From contig CAYGJD010000001.1 of NCBI GenBank assembly GCA_964350315.1, positions 62,001-126,000 of the forward strand: a stretch of 64,000 bases of DNA. Reading direction: 5' to 3'. The notes under the pieces are model-generated. The model worked only from the letters and a program-made list of their open reading frames with translations. It searched no databases and had not been told where the DNA came from. The position numbers and the translations under genes are program-made. The stretch's first letter is position 1, and each line of letters begins with the position of its first letter. The DNA comes from JAJZEO01 sp964350315. GTDB lineage: Bacteria > Chlamydiota > Chlamydiia > Chlamydiales > 2-12-FULL-49-11. Of the stretch, positions 44,164 to 53,108 are shown piece after piece.

Positions 44164-44859
44164 TCAAAAAGGGGTTCCAGGGATCACGCTGTCATCGCCA
44201 GCTCTGCGACCGCCTACTCTACTTTGAGGAAGTCCTGGAGGAAGATGTGGTTGGCCTGGCATTCCGCTGCTATGATCACCAGCTCTTCTTTGAGGAAAAT
44301 TTGCACTTGTAGTTCTTACAACAGGCGGTTCTGGATGAAAAACAGGTCCGCCATCGAAGCTAGGTCTTCTTTGATGACGAGAATGAGAATGACCGCCCAG
44401 GGTTGGTGCTCCAGGCATTCCACCGCTATCACCAGCTCTTCTTGGAGGAAAATGTGTACTTGTAGTTCTTACAATAGGCGGTTCTTGATGATAATCTTGG
44501 CGGCGTGTTGGTGCGCCAGGTATCCCGCCATGTTGTCCTGCCCTTTGTGGGATGTACCCTCTTTCTGAAGGGTAGGCAACGGGTGGGTTCGTGTGGTATA
44601 CAACTGTTCTTCTTGGTTTATCGTCACTTCTACAACAAAAATCAAGAAATTCGAATATGCAAGCTCCGGTGACAACTGCAGTAAATATTGCAGCTATGAC
44701 AAAGGGAAGTGTAGCAAAAAATACAACACCAACTAAGATGCATAGAGATGTTAGTGCAACTCTTTTGAATAAAGTTCCGTTTGTTTTTTGATGTTCGACA
44801 TCCTGTGGCTTTGAAAAAAGCTGACAAGATGGTAGTGATAAATTTGCTATTCTTTCCAT
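44164..44859 (-). CDS. Inc-like membrane protein with Pro/Gly/Arg repeat tail
   Basis: A 231-residue protein with an AAGGAG ribosome binding site. A single bilobed hydrophobic region at residues ~34-72 (two ~17-residue lobes split near a Pro: VALTSLCILVGVVFFATLP then FVIAAIFTAVVTGACIF) has the length and form typical of chlamydial inclusion membrane (Inc) proteins. It is followed by Cys-Cys and a ~150-residue hydrophilic tail rich in Pro, Gly, Arg and His. The tail holds four copies of a RRAGxxGGMPGAPT-like unit and two of EPPxVRTTSxxFP. Inc proteins are type III effectors in the inclusion membrane; assignment here is by shape only. Confidence 0.6.
   Translation of the reverse strand: MERIANLSLPSCQLFSKPQDVEHQKTNGTLFKRVALTSLCILVGVVFFATLPFVIAAIFTAVVTGACIFEFLDFCCRSDDKPRRTVVYHTNPPVAYPSERGYIPQRAGQHGGIPGAPTRRQDYHQEPPIVRTTSTHFPPRRAGDSGGMPGAPTLGGHSHSRHQRRPSFDGGPVFHPEPPVVRTTSANFPQRRAGDHSSGMPGQPHLPPGLPQSRVGGRRAGDDSVIPGTPF
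44167..44547 (-). repeat. Degenerate tandem coding repeat in the Inc-like gene
   Basis: Four units encoding (Q/R)RAGxxxGG(I/M)PG(A/Q/T)P(T/H/F) at residues 105-118, 140-153, 191-205 and 218-231. A second element, EPP(I/V)VRTTS(T/A)(H/N)FP, recurs before units 2 and 3. The spacing is uneven (about 35, 51 and 27 residues), so copies have diverged by insertion and deletion. Confidence 0.8.
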
Positions 44860-44879
44860 GTAATCTCCTTCTTGTGTTT

Positions 44880-45503
44880 CTATTCAAAAAGAGCTTCAAC
44901 AAAGCCGTGATTTTTTCTTTCTACATTTATTAAGATGTATGGATAGTCAGAAAGCCAACCTGCATAACAGTCTTGGTTTGATCCAACAAGGATTGTATTA
45001 CCAATGCGCCATCTGCTAAATTCAGTATAGAATTTAGGGTTAACACGACAGTATGTGCTTCTACCAGCACCATCTATGATGTGTAAATCGCCGCGTACAT
45101 AGTCGATGTAATTTATTTGCACCTGGGTTACTGTTCCAGCGTATGGATTAGCTGTTAGTGAAACATTCGCAGATGTTCTAGTTCTTTCGTTAAAGAGATA
45201 AAATTGAGTTCCCGACCAGAGAGGAAAGAGTGTTGGGTGGATAACAACAGAGTCATTTACGCGCCAGGTTGATGCAGCTTTTTGGCTCTCAGATCCTAAA
45301 ACGCTCCAGATAGCACCATCATCTAATTCTACTGTTCTTCCGTATTGATCTTTTGCTGCAATCAGGCGATAAGGTTCTTCGTATGCTGCAATTTGTAAAA
45401 CAGAAACATCTTCCATTGAATATTCTTGTAACGGTGCTGCTGCAAGTGAAGTTGTAAATGGAAGTAGTGCGATAAGTGAAATTAACTTGAGATTCGTTTT
45501 CAT
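44880..45503 (-). CDS. Exported beta-rich protein of unknown function
   Basis: A 207-residue protein with a Sec signal peptide (LKLISLIALLPFTTSLAAA) and an AAAGGAT ribosome binding site. The mature part has two related halves, each with a W-R-V/I-N/G-D/N-x-V/I element after an acid-Gly turn (LDDGAIWSVLGSE...STWRVNDSVVI; IDGAGRSTYCRVN...SRWRIGNTILV). This points to duplicated small beta domains. Two Cys in the second half could form a disulfide. It is 20 bp upstream of the Inc-like gene, in the same direction. Confidence 0.6.
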   Translation of the reverse strand: MKTNLKLISLIALLPFTTSLAAAPLQEYSMEDVSVLQIAAYEEPYRLIAAKDQYGRTVELDDGAIWSVLGSESQKAASTWRVNDSVVIHPTLFPLWSGTQFYLFNERTRTSANVSLTANPYAGTVTQVQINYIDYVRGDLHIIDGAGRSTYCRVNPKFYTEFSRWRIGNTILVGSNQDCYAGWLSDYPYILINVERKNHGFVEALFE

Positions 45504-45576
45504 AAACGTTATCCTTTTTAAATAATGAACTTGTTGATGGGTACTTTAAAACATCTTAATATTTTAGAAAAGCTAA

Positions 45577-46275
45577 ATGATTGACTCGGTAGTGTTTTCG
45601 CCTTTAAAAGGCTTCTTTTATTTTCTAACTCATCCAAGACTTTGGTTTAGACCATTGTTTATTACGCTAATTGCAGGCCTTCTTCTTGGTCTTGTTTTTT
45701 CACTTTCAACGTGGAGTCTTTGGCCAAAAGAAATAACCCACACATGGGAATATGCGTTGCATGGAGCAAAAGCTATTGGTTTAGGATCTCTGATTGCTGT
45801 TCTTTCGTGGGCCTTTTTTATTTCACTACTACTTAGTTATGCATTCGATGTCACGCTAAGAAAAGCGCTTAAGCAAGAAGGGTTATTGTCAAAAGAACTA
45901 CCGTTTCTCCCTTCCTTTGCGATTGGGATTTCAGTAATGATGAAGACGCTCAAATGGCGAATTTTTTGGCCTGTTGCAACACTGGTTGCAATGTTTTTTC
46001 TCCCTTTTGCAGCTGCATTTATTGGGCAAATGGGAATTGGCCACATGGCCGTGATTGACAGTTGTGGCATGACGATGTCTTTTATGGGTTATAATACGGA
46101 AAAACAACTCGGGTATTATAAGGAGTTTTCTTATTCTCTTTTAGTCATGGGTTTTTTTGCAGGATTGGGGAGCTTTTTTCTTCTGCCAACTTTTATTGGT
46201 TGGCTCTATTGGATACCTGGAATATATATAGGTGCCGCTTTTTGGATTCAAAAGGCAATCAACACAAAACAATAG
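45577..46275 (+). CDS. EI24/CysZ-like membrane protein
   Basis: A 232-residue protein with about four to five helices. The start SPLKGFFYFLTHPRLWFRPLFITLIAG and the later PFLPSFAIGISVMMKTLKWRIFWPV and DSCGMTMSFMGYNTEKQLGY segments match the EI24-domain (CysZ-like) family. CysZ transports sulfate in E. coli; the role of the wider family is unsettled. It is divergent from the exported-protein gene at 44880-45503, with 73 bp between the starts. Confidence 0.7.
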   Translation: MIDSVVFSPLKGFFYFLTHPRLWFRPLFITLIAGLLLGLVFSLSTWSLWPKEITHTWEYALHGAKAIGLGSLIAVLSWAFFISLLLSYAFDVTLRKALKQEGLLSKELPFLPSFAIGISVMMKTLKWRIFWPVATLVAMFFLPFAAAFIGQMGIGHMAVIDSCGMTMSFMGYNTEKQLGYYKEFSYSLLVMGFFAGLGSFFLLPTFIGWLYWIPGIYIGAAFWIQKAINTKQ

Positions 46276-46284
46276 TGTTAGAAT

Positions 46285-47004
46285 TTATGCTTTGTTATCG
46301 GTAAGCCTTCTCATTTGGCGTACTTTTTGTTGCAAAGACTTTGTCTTATTGATTTCAATTTCTTTGTTCTCATTGAAAAAGAGGAAGTCACCAAGAGACA
46401 GAAATTCTTTTTCGATTGCAAATGTGATATGAAATTCGTGCCCCATTATTTTTTCTTCGAGACCGAGGCTTTCTCTGATAGAGAGTAATTCAGGGGCCTC
46501 TACTGTGAAAAACCACACTCTTTTCACTCCTTCCCATTGTTCTGGTTTCACGTAATAGCAACCAGTGATAGAAAAGGTGATTTCTTTATCTACATGTTGA
46601 AGAGCTTCTTCTCTGTCAAAAACCTCTGAGCAAAGAGCTGCAGATATATGAGCGCCAAATCCTTTTTGAGGGGCAAAATATGGGGGGAGTTCAGCCCCTT
46701 CACATTCTAAGAGTTCAAACATTTCGTAAATATAGTCATTATTTAGATCAATGTAAAAAAAACCTCTTTCATCAAGCTTTAATTTCCCTTTTTGTTCAAA
46801 GTGTTCTATGGCATAATCGACTAATAGAGTGCCTTTTGGTTCAGATTTGGGGGTCTTTGGGATTTCACAAATATTGAGGTTTCTTGGATCGACAGTCTTA
46901 GTGTTTAAGCATTTGCCAAACGTTGTTGGGAGAGTAATTGATTGAACATTATCGCTATACATCTTATCCTTAGTGAATTGTGGGTTTGAGGCGGTAATTA
47001 TCAT
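46285..47004 (-). CDS. 2H-phosphoesterase-like protein
   Basis: A 239-residue cytosolic protein with an AAGGAG ribosome binding site. Two HxS/T motifs, His119-Ile-Ser121 (FGAHISAAL) and His192-Ile-Thr194 (HEFHITFAI), lie 73 residues apart, each in a predicted strand with hydrophobic flanks. This is the signature of the 2H (LigT/cyclic phosphodiesterase) superfamily, which acts on 2',3'-cyclic phosphates or related bonds. The first ~100 residues are not recognised. Substrate unknown; RNA ends, nucleotides and ADP-ribose derivatives are known substrates elsewhere in the superfamily. Confidence 0.55.
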   Translation of the reverse strand: MIITASNPQFTKDKMYSDNVQSITLPTTFGKCLNTKTVDPRNLNICEIPKTPKSEPKGTLLVDYAIEHFEQKGKLKLDERGFFYIDLNNDYIYEMFELLECEGAELPPYFAPQKGFGAHISAALCSEVFDREEALQHVDKEITFSITGCYYVKPEQWEGVKRVWFFTVEAPELLSIRESLGLEEKIMGHEFHITFAIEKEFLSLGDFLFFNENKEIEINKTKSLQQKVRQMRRLTDNKA

Positions 47005-47165
47005 ATCTAAGACTCCTTAATAAATTATATGGCATTACTTTACTATAAGATTGTAAGAAAACGCAACAATAATGAAACAAAAGAGAGTTGACTCATAATT
47101 ATTTTATTGGTGAAATTTAATTTGCTATAGTTATAGTTCGTTCTTATAAAGAGAGAGCATTTGTA

Positions 47166-48161
47166 ATGGAGTACTTCTTAGACTTTAAGCCCTTAATGAG
47201 GAGTCCTTATTGTCAAACAATTATTGGAACAACCCTAAATTACGATTTTGGGCTGCCTACGAAGACTCACTATGTACGTCTGCGAGACAATGATATTATA
47301 GCTGTTGAAATTTCTACCCCAAAAAACTGGAAAGAAGATAGTTGGACGGTATTCCTCGTGCATGGACTTTGCGGGTCTCATAAGTCTCACTATATGAACA
47401 GAGTAGCTAGACGTTTTTATAAGATTGGATATCAATCGGTTAGAATAAACATGAGGGGGTGTGGAACTGGAAGAGGTCTTGCTAGAGGCATTTACCACAG
47501 TGGGTCTAGTGACGATATATACGAAGTTTACAAAGAGATAAGTAAACAATTCCCAAATTCATCAAAAGCGCTGGTTGGCTTTTCACTAGGTGGAAATGTA
47601 GTTTTGAAGTTAGCGGGTGAGTTAGGAAAGAATGCTCCTGCTGATCTTAAGGGAGTGATTGCTGTTGGTGCACCAGTAGATCTACTTGCGAGTGCGCGAC
47701 TGTTCATGCATCCAAAGAATGAAATATATTCAAAGTATTTTCTAAGAAATTTGATGTCCGAAATCAATTTTTTACACTCACACTTCAAAGATATGGCTCC
47801 TCATAATTTGCCTGAAGATATTTCCCTTCATGATTTTGATGAGCTGTATGTCGCCCCTCGCGCAAACTATACATCAGCTTTAGAATACTACTACCAATGT
47901 AGTGCAAAGAAGGTGATCGGGGATATTGATGTTCCCACCAAAGTATTGTTTGCTAAAGATGACCCAATCATAAGCGCAAACTCTCTTAACGATATAACCC
48001 TGCCGAGTAAAATGGAAGTCTACAAGACCGAATATGGTGGTCATATAGGATTTATGGGGAAAAATATTTTCAAGGAATTTCATTGGATGGATAATCAGAT
48101 CGTCAAGTGGATTGATGAGTGGACGCCAGAAGAGTTACGAAAGTTGCCTAAAAAAACATAA
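47166..48161 (+). CDS. YheT-type alpha/beta hydrolase
   Basis: A 331-residue hydrolase. The start (FKPLMRSPYCQTIIGT) and MNMRGCGTGRG-like INMRGCGTGRGLARGIYHSG element are diagnostic of the YheT/ABHD1-3 group. The oxyanion HG is at 66-67, nucleophile Ser140 in GFSLGG, then Asp in FAKDDPIIS and His in YGGHIGF. Relatives act on lipids or esters. It is flanked on the left by a 161-bp AT-rich gap with the divergent 2H-like gene. Confidence 0.88.
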   Translation: MEYFLDFKPLMRSPYCQTIIGTTLNYDFGLPTKTHYVRLRDNDIIAVEISTPKNWKEDSWTVFLVHGLCGSHKSHYMNRVARRFYKIGYQSVRINMRGCGTGRGLARGIYHSGSSDDIYEVYKEISKQFPNSSKALVGFSLGGNVVLKLAGELGKNAPADLKGVIAVGAPVDLLASARLFMHPKNEIYSKYFLRNLMSEINFLHSHFKDMAPHNLPEDISLHDFDELYVAPRANYTSALEYYYQCSAKKVIGDIDVPTKVLFAKDDPIISANSLNDITLPSKMEVYKTEYGGHIGFMGKNIFKEFHWMDNQIVKWIDEWTPEELRKLPKKT

Positions 48162-48174
48162 GAAACAGAATTTT

Positions 48175-49218
48175 TTATGGGAAATACCAGTTAAGAGCAA
48201 AGATTCCATTCATAAAGTCTAGTGAGTTATCTCCGATCGCGCTAAACCAAACACCCCCAATTAAACCAACATTAGCATTGAAGTTATATTCAATTGCTGG
48301 AGCAAAACTTAATAAATAAGAAGTTTCGCTTCTGCCAACAAATGCAAGAGTGCTTCCAGAAAATTTGGTTGGCGCTGTCCATGTAAAGTCCATGTCAATA
48401 GCAAGCGCCCAGTGCTTTGTGAGCGTAAATTCTGCACCTGTAACCGAGTTAAAGGCCAGCCCCGGTTTAACCGTTCCATTTGTCGTGCTGTCTCCGCCGT
48501 ACGCATTAAGACCTCTTACGCGAACATCTGAAAATACAAGTATTCCGTTACTCATTCTTAAAGAGAGGAAGTGATGTCCTCCAAAATACCAAAGCTCAGT
48601 TGCAACGAGTTTAAAGAGAGTTCCGTAGGCACCACCGCCACCGATGTCGGTTCCTAAATTCAACTCATCAAGCCCATCATATCTGCCAGTAGGGAAAGTT
48701 TCACCGATTTCAAACTTAAAGCTTGGCCACCAACTATCGAATCGACTTCGATAAAGTTGAAATCCAACTAAAGCTGTGAAGTCTCCATATCTAACGCTTT
48801 TCTTTCTTGATGTGTAGTTGTAAAAAATTTGCGGGATAAAAGAAAAGTCCATGAATGAAGATAAGCCGCACTGGACAAGATATTGAAAGTTAATGTTATC
48901 TTGTGGTGCTGAGAATTTTTGAATATGCCAATGGTTGTTATAATAGCCAATGTTGTTGTTAACAAATACGTACGGTTCAAGGTTGATGTGCGCATAAGGA
49001 ATTGTATAGGCAGATGGAGCCAACAAAGGTCCTGTAAGGAATGGCTCATCCATCGGAATTACTTGTAATTTCACTTTCCCGTCTTGTATAAAAGGAACGC
49101 TCACTCCATCTGCAGTGGGGTGTTTGGATCCTTTAGCAATATATGCTGGAATGTTTTCTTCAGTCGCGTGTATTAGAGTTGAAAGAAATATGAGAGGAAG
49201 AAGAACAAATCTTTTCAT
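48175..49218 (-). CDS. Predicted outer-membrane beta-barrel protein
   Basis: A 347-residue protein with a Sec signal peptide (FVLLPLIFLSTLIHA). The mature chain alternates short amphipathic strands with Gly/Asn/Asp turns, is rich in Tyr, Trp and Phe, and ends with a strand terminating in an aromatic (FALNWYFP), the usual outer-membrane sorting form. Strands such as FKFEIGETFPTGRYDGLD and HHFLSLRMSNGILVFSD resemble porin-like barrel strands. The function is unknown; a channel or secreted surface protein is possible. It is not MOMP. Confidence 0.6.
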   Translation of the reverse strand: MKRFVLLPLIFLSTLIHATEENIPAYIAKGSKHPTADGVSVPFIQDGKVKLQVIPMDEPFLTGPLLAPSAYTIPYAHINLEPYVFVNNNIGYYNNHWHIQKFSAPQDNINFQYLVQCGLSSFMDFSFIPQIFYNYTSRKKSVRYGDFTALVGFQLYRSRFDSWWPSFKFEIGETFPTGRYDGLDELNLGTDIGGGGAYGTLFKLVATELWYFGGHHFLSLRMSNGILVFSDVRVRGLNAYGGDSTTNGTVKPGLAFNSVTGAEFTLTKHWALAIDMDFTWTAPTKFSGSTLAFVGRSETSYLLSFAPAIEYNFNANVGLIGGVWFSAIGDNSLDFMNGIFALNWYFP

Positions 49219-49282
49219 GCATGCTCATTTGGTTGGGGCAAATGAGGAGATTATCAAAGTTTGAATTTTAGTGAAATGGAAA

Positions 49283-50215
49283 CTATTTTTTTCTGTTTCT
49301 ACTTTTCTTAATTTGATTGATGCAGTGTCCATGAAAATTCCATAAAATAGATAAAGATCCTATTACGACAATCGTACCAAGGACTTTATTCCATGTGATT
49401 TCTTCAGCAAGAAAAATTCTACCCCATACTATCGTAATAATGGGGATAATCATCGTGCTAATGGATACGTTAATGGCAGATGTTCTTTTTAGGGCATAAA
49501 AGTATGTAACCCAACCAAGAGAAGAAGTGATCCCTAGAATACTTAATATCCCATGCATTTGTAGGGGTATTGTGGGAATGAATCCATTTTTCAAAAAGAC
49601 AAAGGGAAGAATCATAAAGGGAGCAAAAAAAAGTTGGAGCGTTACCGCCTCAATTGGAGGGACTGGTTTTAAGTATTTTTCTGAAAAACTGAATCCGAAT
49701 GCGAATGAAACAGCCATTCCAATAAGAGCTAAGAGGCTGTAATATTGGTGTAATGACCCTGCTGAAATGAATGGATAAAATACGATAAGAAGGCCTAAAA
49801 ATCCCATGAAAATAGCCCTCACTTGTCGAAAAGAAATGGGACTTTCTCTGAAAATCAGCCAGGAAAAAAGAAGAACAAATATGGGAGTTGATCCTTCAAT
49901 AATTCCAGTTGTCGAGCTATCAATAGCAACTTCTCCAACTGCGCAAAGTGTGAAAGGAACAGCATTTAGGAAAAAGCTAGACGCTAAAAGCTTGTGGATA
50001 TGTTTCCAATAAGAAAAAATCCGGGCTTTTGTGCAAATAGCAATAATAAGCATAAAACCAAAAGCATAGCAAAGGCGGTAGAAGGTCAATGCGATCGGCT
50101 CAACACATGAAACGCAAATTCGAATGAATAGAAATGAAAAGCTCCATAGTAAAGAGAGCAATAGTATAAGTAGTAGATCTTTGGATTTAATCAAAAGTGT
50201 GGACCCCGTTTTCAT
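49283..50215 (-). CDS. EamA (DMT) family transporter
   Basis: A 310-residue protein with ten hydrophobic helices in two five-helix halves, the EamA duplication. Visible elements: LLSLLWSFSFLFIRICV at helix 1, ALTFYRLCYAFGFMLII, and SSTTGIIEGSTPIFVLLFSWLIFRES in the first half; SLGWVTYFYALKRTSAINVS in the second. Family members export amino acids, metabolites or nucleotide-type compounds; in rickettsiae and chlamydiae some relatives import S-adenosylmethionine. No substrate can be given here. Confidence 0.82.
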   Translation of the reverse strand: MKTGSTLLIKSKDLLLILLLSLLWSFSFLFIRICVSCVEPIALTFYRLCYAFGFMLIIAICTKARIFSYWKHIHKLLASSFFLNAVPFTLCAVGEVAIDSSTTGIIEGSTPIFVLLFSWLIFRESPISFRQVRAIFMGFLGLLIVFYPFISAGSLHQYYSLLALIGMAVSFAFGFSFSEKYLKPVPPIEAVTLQLFFAPFMILPFVFLKNGFIPTIPLQMHGILSILGITSSLGWVTYFYALKRTSAINVSISTMIIPIITIVWGRIFLAEEITWNKVLGTIVVIGSLSILWNFHGHCINQIKKSRNRKK

Positions 50216-50274
50216 TATCTAATAGATATAATATGAGTTAGAGGTCCTTGATAGCAACTGAAAGTAGATATATT

Positions 50275-51405
50275 TTAAGCAGCTTTTAGTTTCATTACGT
50301 GTTTTGAAAATTTTCTCCAGTTTGACCAGTCTTTCTTCAGTGTTTTGCGTAAAGAAGAAATTTCCTTTTTAAGGGCTTTGATCGATATGGAGATGCTATT
50401 AGGTTGTTTTCTGCTTAATTTATATTTTTGGATCAGTTCGTTCATTTTTGCGAGTCTTTCGGTTAAGTTGTCAGCAAGGGCTGACGCTTTCTCCTCAAGT
50501 TCTGATCTTTTGGATGTAACGGCACCTTGAAGTTTATCAAGAAGAGCTCTTTTGTGCTCTTTGATCATTTGCTTACTGATTCTTGCTGGTTCAACTTTTT
50601 TTAATCCTGTTGCAAGACCTAGCTTATTAAGCGTCCAGATAAGCCATTTAGTTGGATCGAAGTGGTACCATTTAATGCCATTTCTGTAGTCGTAAGAAAA
50701 TGTGTGGTGATAGTTGTGATAACCTTCGCCAAATGTAAGCAGGCAAAGGATGTAGTTATCAACAGCTGTGTGTTCTGTTGAGTAATTTTGGTGGCCCCAG
50801 TAGTGAGCAAGAGAATTAATGAACCAAGTAAAGTGGTGCAAAAGAAACTGTCTTAAGAGCCAAGAGACTACAAATGCCCCAAAATAGTCGCCCATCATCC
50901 AACCAATAAACAATGTTACAATAGCGTTTGATGCGATCATCAGTACGTTGTAGTATTTGTCCTGAAAGACAAGCATCTTGTTTCTAAGGAGATCGTTTAC
51001 AACTTTTTTATCAATAGGTGGCTGCTCTCTAAACATCCAAAGGATGTGAGCATGCCAGAATCCGCGTGTAACAGAGTATGGATCATCGTCTTTATCAATG
51101 TGTGCGTGGTGAAGTCTATGGTCATGTGCCCAACGTAGTGCACTTCCTTGTGTTGCCATTGTACCAAAAAAGAGGAAGACTGCTTCAACCCATTTATTTG
51201 TTTTATAGGTCAGGTGAGAAAATAGCCTGTGATACCCCCCAGTTATCGCCATCCCTGTAATGTAAAGTAAGGCAAACGAAATACCAAACATTGTCCATGT
51301 AGGATTAAAGTATATAAAGTATAGGGGTAGAAGAGCTGCTAATAAAATGTGGTATCCAACTATAAAGAGAATATTTGACCACATCAATGGCTTTTTTGGT
51401 TTCAT
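50275..51405 (-). CDS. Acyl-CoA delta-9 fatty acid desaturase
   Basis: About 376 residues from the ATG at 51405, which has a GGAGG ribosome binding site; a TTG four codons upstream lies before that site. It has four membrane helices and the three His boxes of the di-iron desaturases: HRLFSH (59-64), HRLHH (96-100) and HNYHH in EGYHNYHHTFSYDYRNG. It would introduce a cis double bond into saturated acyl chains. The last ~110 residues are a charged helical extension (coiled-coil-like, LNELIQKYKLSRK), longer than in many bacterial relatives. Confidence 0.92.
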   Translation of the reverse strand: MKPKKPLMWSNILFIVGYHILLAALLPLYFIYFNPTWTMFGISFALLYITGMAITGGYHRLFSHLTYKTNKWVEAVFLFFGTMATQGSALRWAHDHRLHHAHIDKDDDPYSVTRGFWHAHILWMFREQPPIDKKVVNDLLRNKMLVFQDKYYNVLMIASNAIVTLFIGWMMGDYFGAFVVSWLLRQFLLHHFTWFINSLAHYWGHQNYSTEHTAVDNYILCLLTFGEGYHNYHHTFSYDYRNGIKWYHFDPTKWLIWTLNKLGLATGLKKVEPARISKQMIKEHKRALLDKLQGAVTSKRSELEEKASALADNLTERLAKMNELIQKYKLSRKQPNSISISIKALKKEISSLRKTLKKDWSNWRKFSKHVMKLKAA

Positions 51406-51474
51406 TTTGACCTCCAAGTTGGTAATAATTATAACATATGAGCATCTTAATTTCAGGCAATAAAATAATCTTTA

Positions 51475-52986
51475 TCACTGTCTTGCTGGTGAAAGTTCCT
51501 GTTTTTCATCAAATTTCTTGCTTAAAGAGTTTACAGACATGATCCAAGAGATGGTAGCCACAATAATAATGGGTAGAAGCAGGTAAGTGATTGAAAAGAT
51601 AGAACCTGTTCCAATCATATCAATAAGAGCGATTTGAATCCAGGAAGAGCCAGATTTTCCAAGTCTTGAGCCAACAACGTCAATTGCAGCCTTCCCTTTA
51701 ACTTTAGACTCCTGATCAAGAGGAATATACGCCATCTCTTTGGAAGGATCAAAAAATGAATACTTAGCAACCTTACTAACAATATTTTGAAAAGCCCCAA
51801 AGAAGACAATGAGGGTTAATGGGGCCATCCCCAATAGAGTGCTGACAGAAGTTAGGTTGTTTCTGTTAAGAACTAGAAAGAAGAACAAAATACCCGTGCT
51901 TCCCACCAAGAAGGGTGTCAATTGCGCATTTGTGTGCCATTTGAATCTTCTAAAGATATTGGTGCCGAAGAAAAGGGAGATGATTAAGGCACAAAATCCA
52001 GTTAGGGAGGTAACTTTACTGATAAATTCTTGGTAAGCAGATGAGCTTGAGTAGACTTGATGAACTGAGGCTTTCCAAGTGATTTCAATCAATGAAATTG
52101 TCAAACCGTATGCGATGACTAAGATAGCAATTCCCAGGAGGTATTTTGATTTAGAGAGGATCTTAAAGCCCTGCAACAAAGAAAGTTTCTCTTTCTTTGG
52201 CTTGCTTGATTTTTCGTAGGATTCTGCTAGGTTGTAATTTTTTCTTGAGAGGGCATATTTGTTCATCCACCAGTATAAAAACATGATCCCAACACCGACA
52301 AGAAGAGCTCCGGTAATAAGAATTTGCACGGTGTAGATAAAGTCAACATTTGCAAACTTATGGGTAATCCAATAGATGATTGGTCCGGCTACAAAGCAGG
52401 CAAGGTTTCCAGCTGCGATATATATGTTATAAGAGCGTTTAGCTTCATCAATACTTGTAATGTCATTGGCAAAACCCCAGAACATAACAAGAATGACAAC
52501 AGATCCCCAAAGCTCAGCTGTAATAAATAGAAGAGATTGGATCCAATTTCTCCAGATAGCAACCCAATGGGAGTGCCCCGGGCCTACCTTATTGAGGAGC
52601 CAATCAGAAGATCTAGTTGGGGTGAAGAATTCAGTGTTAGGGTAGAGAATAAAGCCATAAATGAAGATGATTGCCATGAATCCGGCTATAACAGTGTAAA
52701 AAAGAGTCTTTTTATTGAGGACGTTGCTGAGTTTCGAATAAAGAATTGTAATCAATAAAGCTACAGGGAGAACGACCCATCCTTTGAGTACAGGAATAAC
52801 TTCTGCCCCAGAACCTTTTGTAGTAACAATCATTGTATCTTTAAGAACAGTAAAGATTTGAAAGTTGATGGAAACTAAAAATTTAATCAATAGAAGCGGG
52901 AGTAGTTTTTTCATTTCTGATCGTCGGAAAGGCCACAGACGTCTTCGCCATTTCCCGAAAGGTTTGTGAGTTAAAACTCCTGCCAT
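51475..52986 (-). CDS. ATP/ADP translocase (NTT-type nucleotide transporter)
   Basis: A 503-residue nucleotide transporter with about 12 helices, of the Tlc/NTT family confined to chlamydiae, rickettsiae, a few other intracellular bacteria and plastids. The N-terminus (FGKWRRRLWPFRRSEMKK) and the first helices (TVLKDTMIVTTKGSGAEVIPVLKGW) match, as does DPSKEMAYIPLDQESKVKGKAAIDVVGSR near the end. It may exchange host ATP for ADP or import other nucleotides; the paralogue type is not resolvable by eye. This is the strongest single marker that the organism lives inside cells. Confidence 0.93.
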   Translation of the reverse strand: MAGVLTHKPFGKWRRRLWPFRRSEMKKLLPLLLIKFLVSINFQIFTVLKDTMIVTTKGSGAEVIPVLKGWVVLPVALLITILYSKLSNVLNKKTLFYTVIAGFMAIIFIYGFILYPNTEFFTPTRSSDWLLNKVGPGHSHWVAIWRNWIQSLLFITAELWGSVVILVMFWGFANDITSIDEAKRSYNIYIAAGNLACFVAGPIIYWITHKFANVDFIYTVQILITGALLVGVGIMFLYWWMNKYALSRKNYNLAESYEKSSKPKKEKLSLLQGFKILSKSKYLLGIAILVIAYGLTISLIEITWKASVHQVYSSSSAYQEFISKVTSLTGFCALIISLFFGTNIFRRFKWHTNAQLTPFLVGSTGILFFFLVLNRNNLTSVSTLLGMAPLTLIVFFGAFQNIVSKVAKYSFFDPSKEMAYIPLDQESKVKGKAAIDVVGSRLGKSGSSWIQIALIDMIGTGSIFSITYLLLPIIIVATISWIMSVNSLSKKFDEKQELSPARQ

Positions 52987-53108
52987 ATATTAGAACTCTT
53001 CCATTAGCGCATGGCTAAAATTCCCCAGAGTTTAAACACTGGGTGGTTTTTTGGCTATTCTTATTTTCGTCTTCTTTTAAATAAGCGTTTTTGGTGGAAA
53101 AATAAAAT

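Noticed and set aside
44167..44547. Repeat array as a CRISPR
   Set aside because: Units are in frame, uneven in spacing and diverged, with no constant spacers and no cas genes.
44155..44568. Rightward frame opposite the Inc-like repeat gene
   Set aside because: It mirrors the repeats of the minus-strand gene, which has a ribosome binding site, a membrane segment and a coherent composition.
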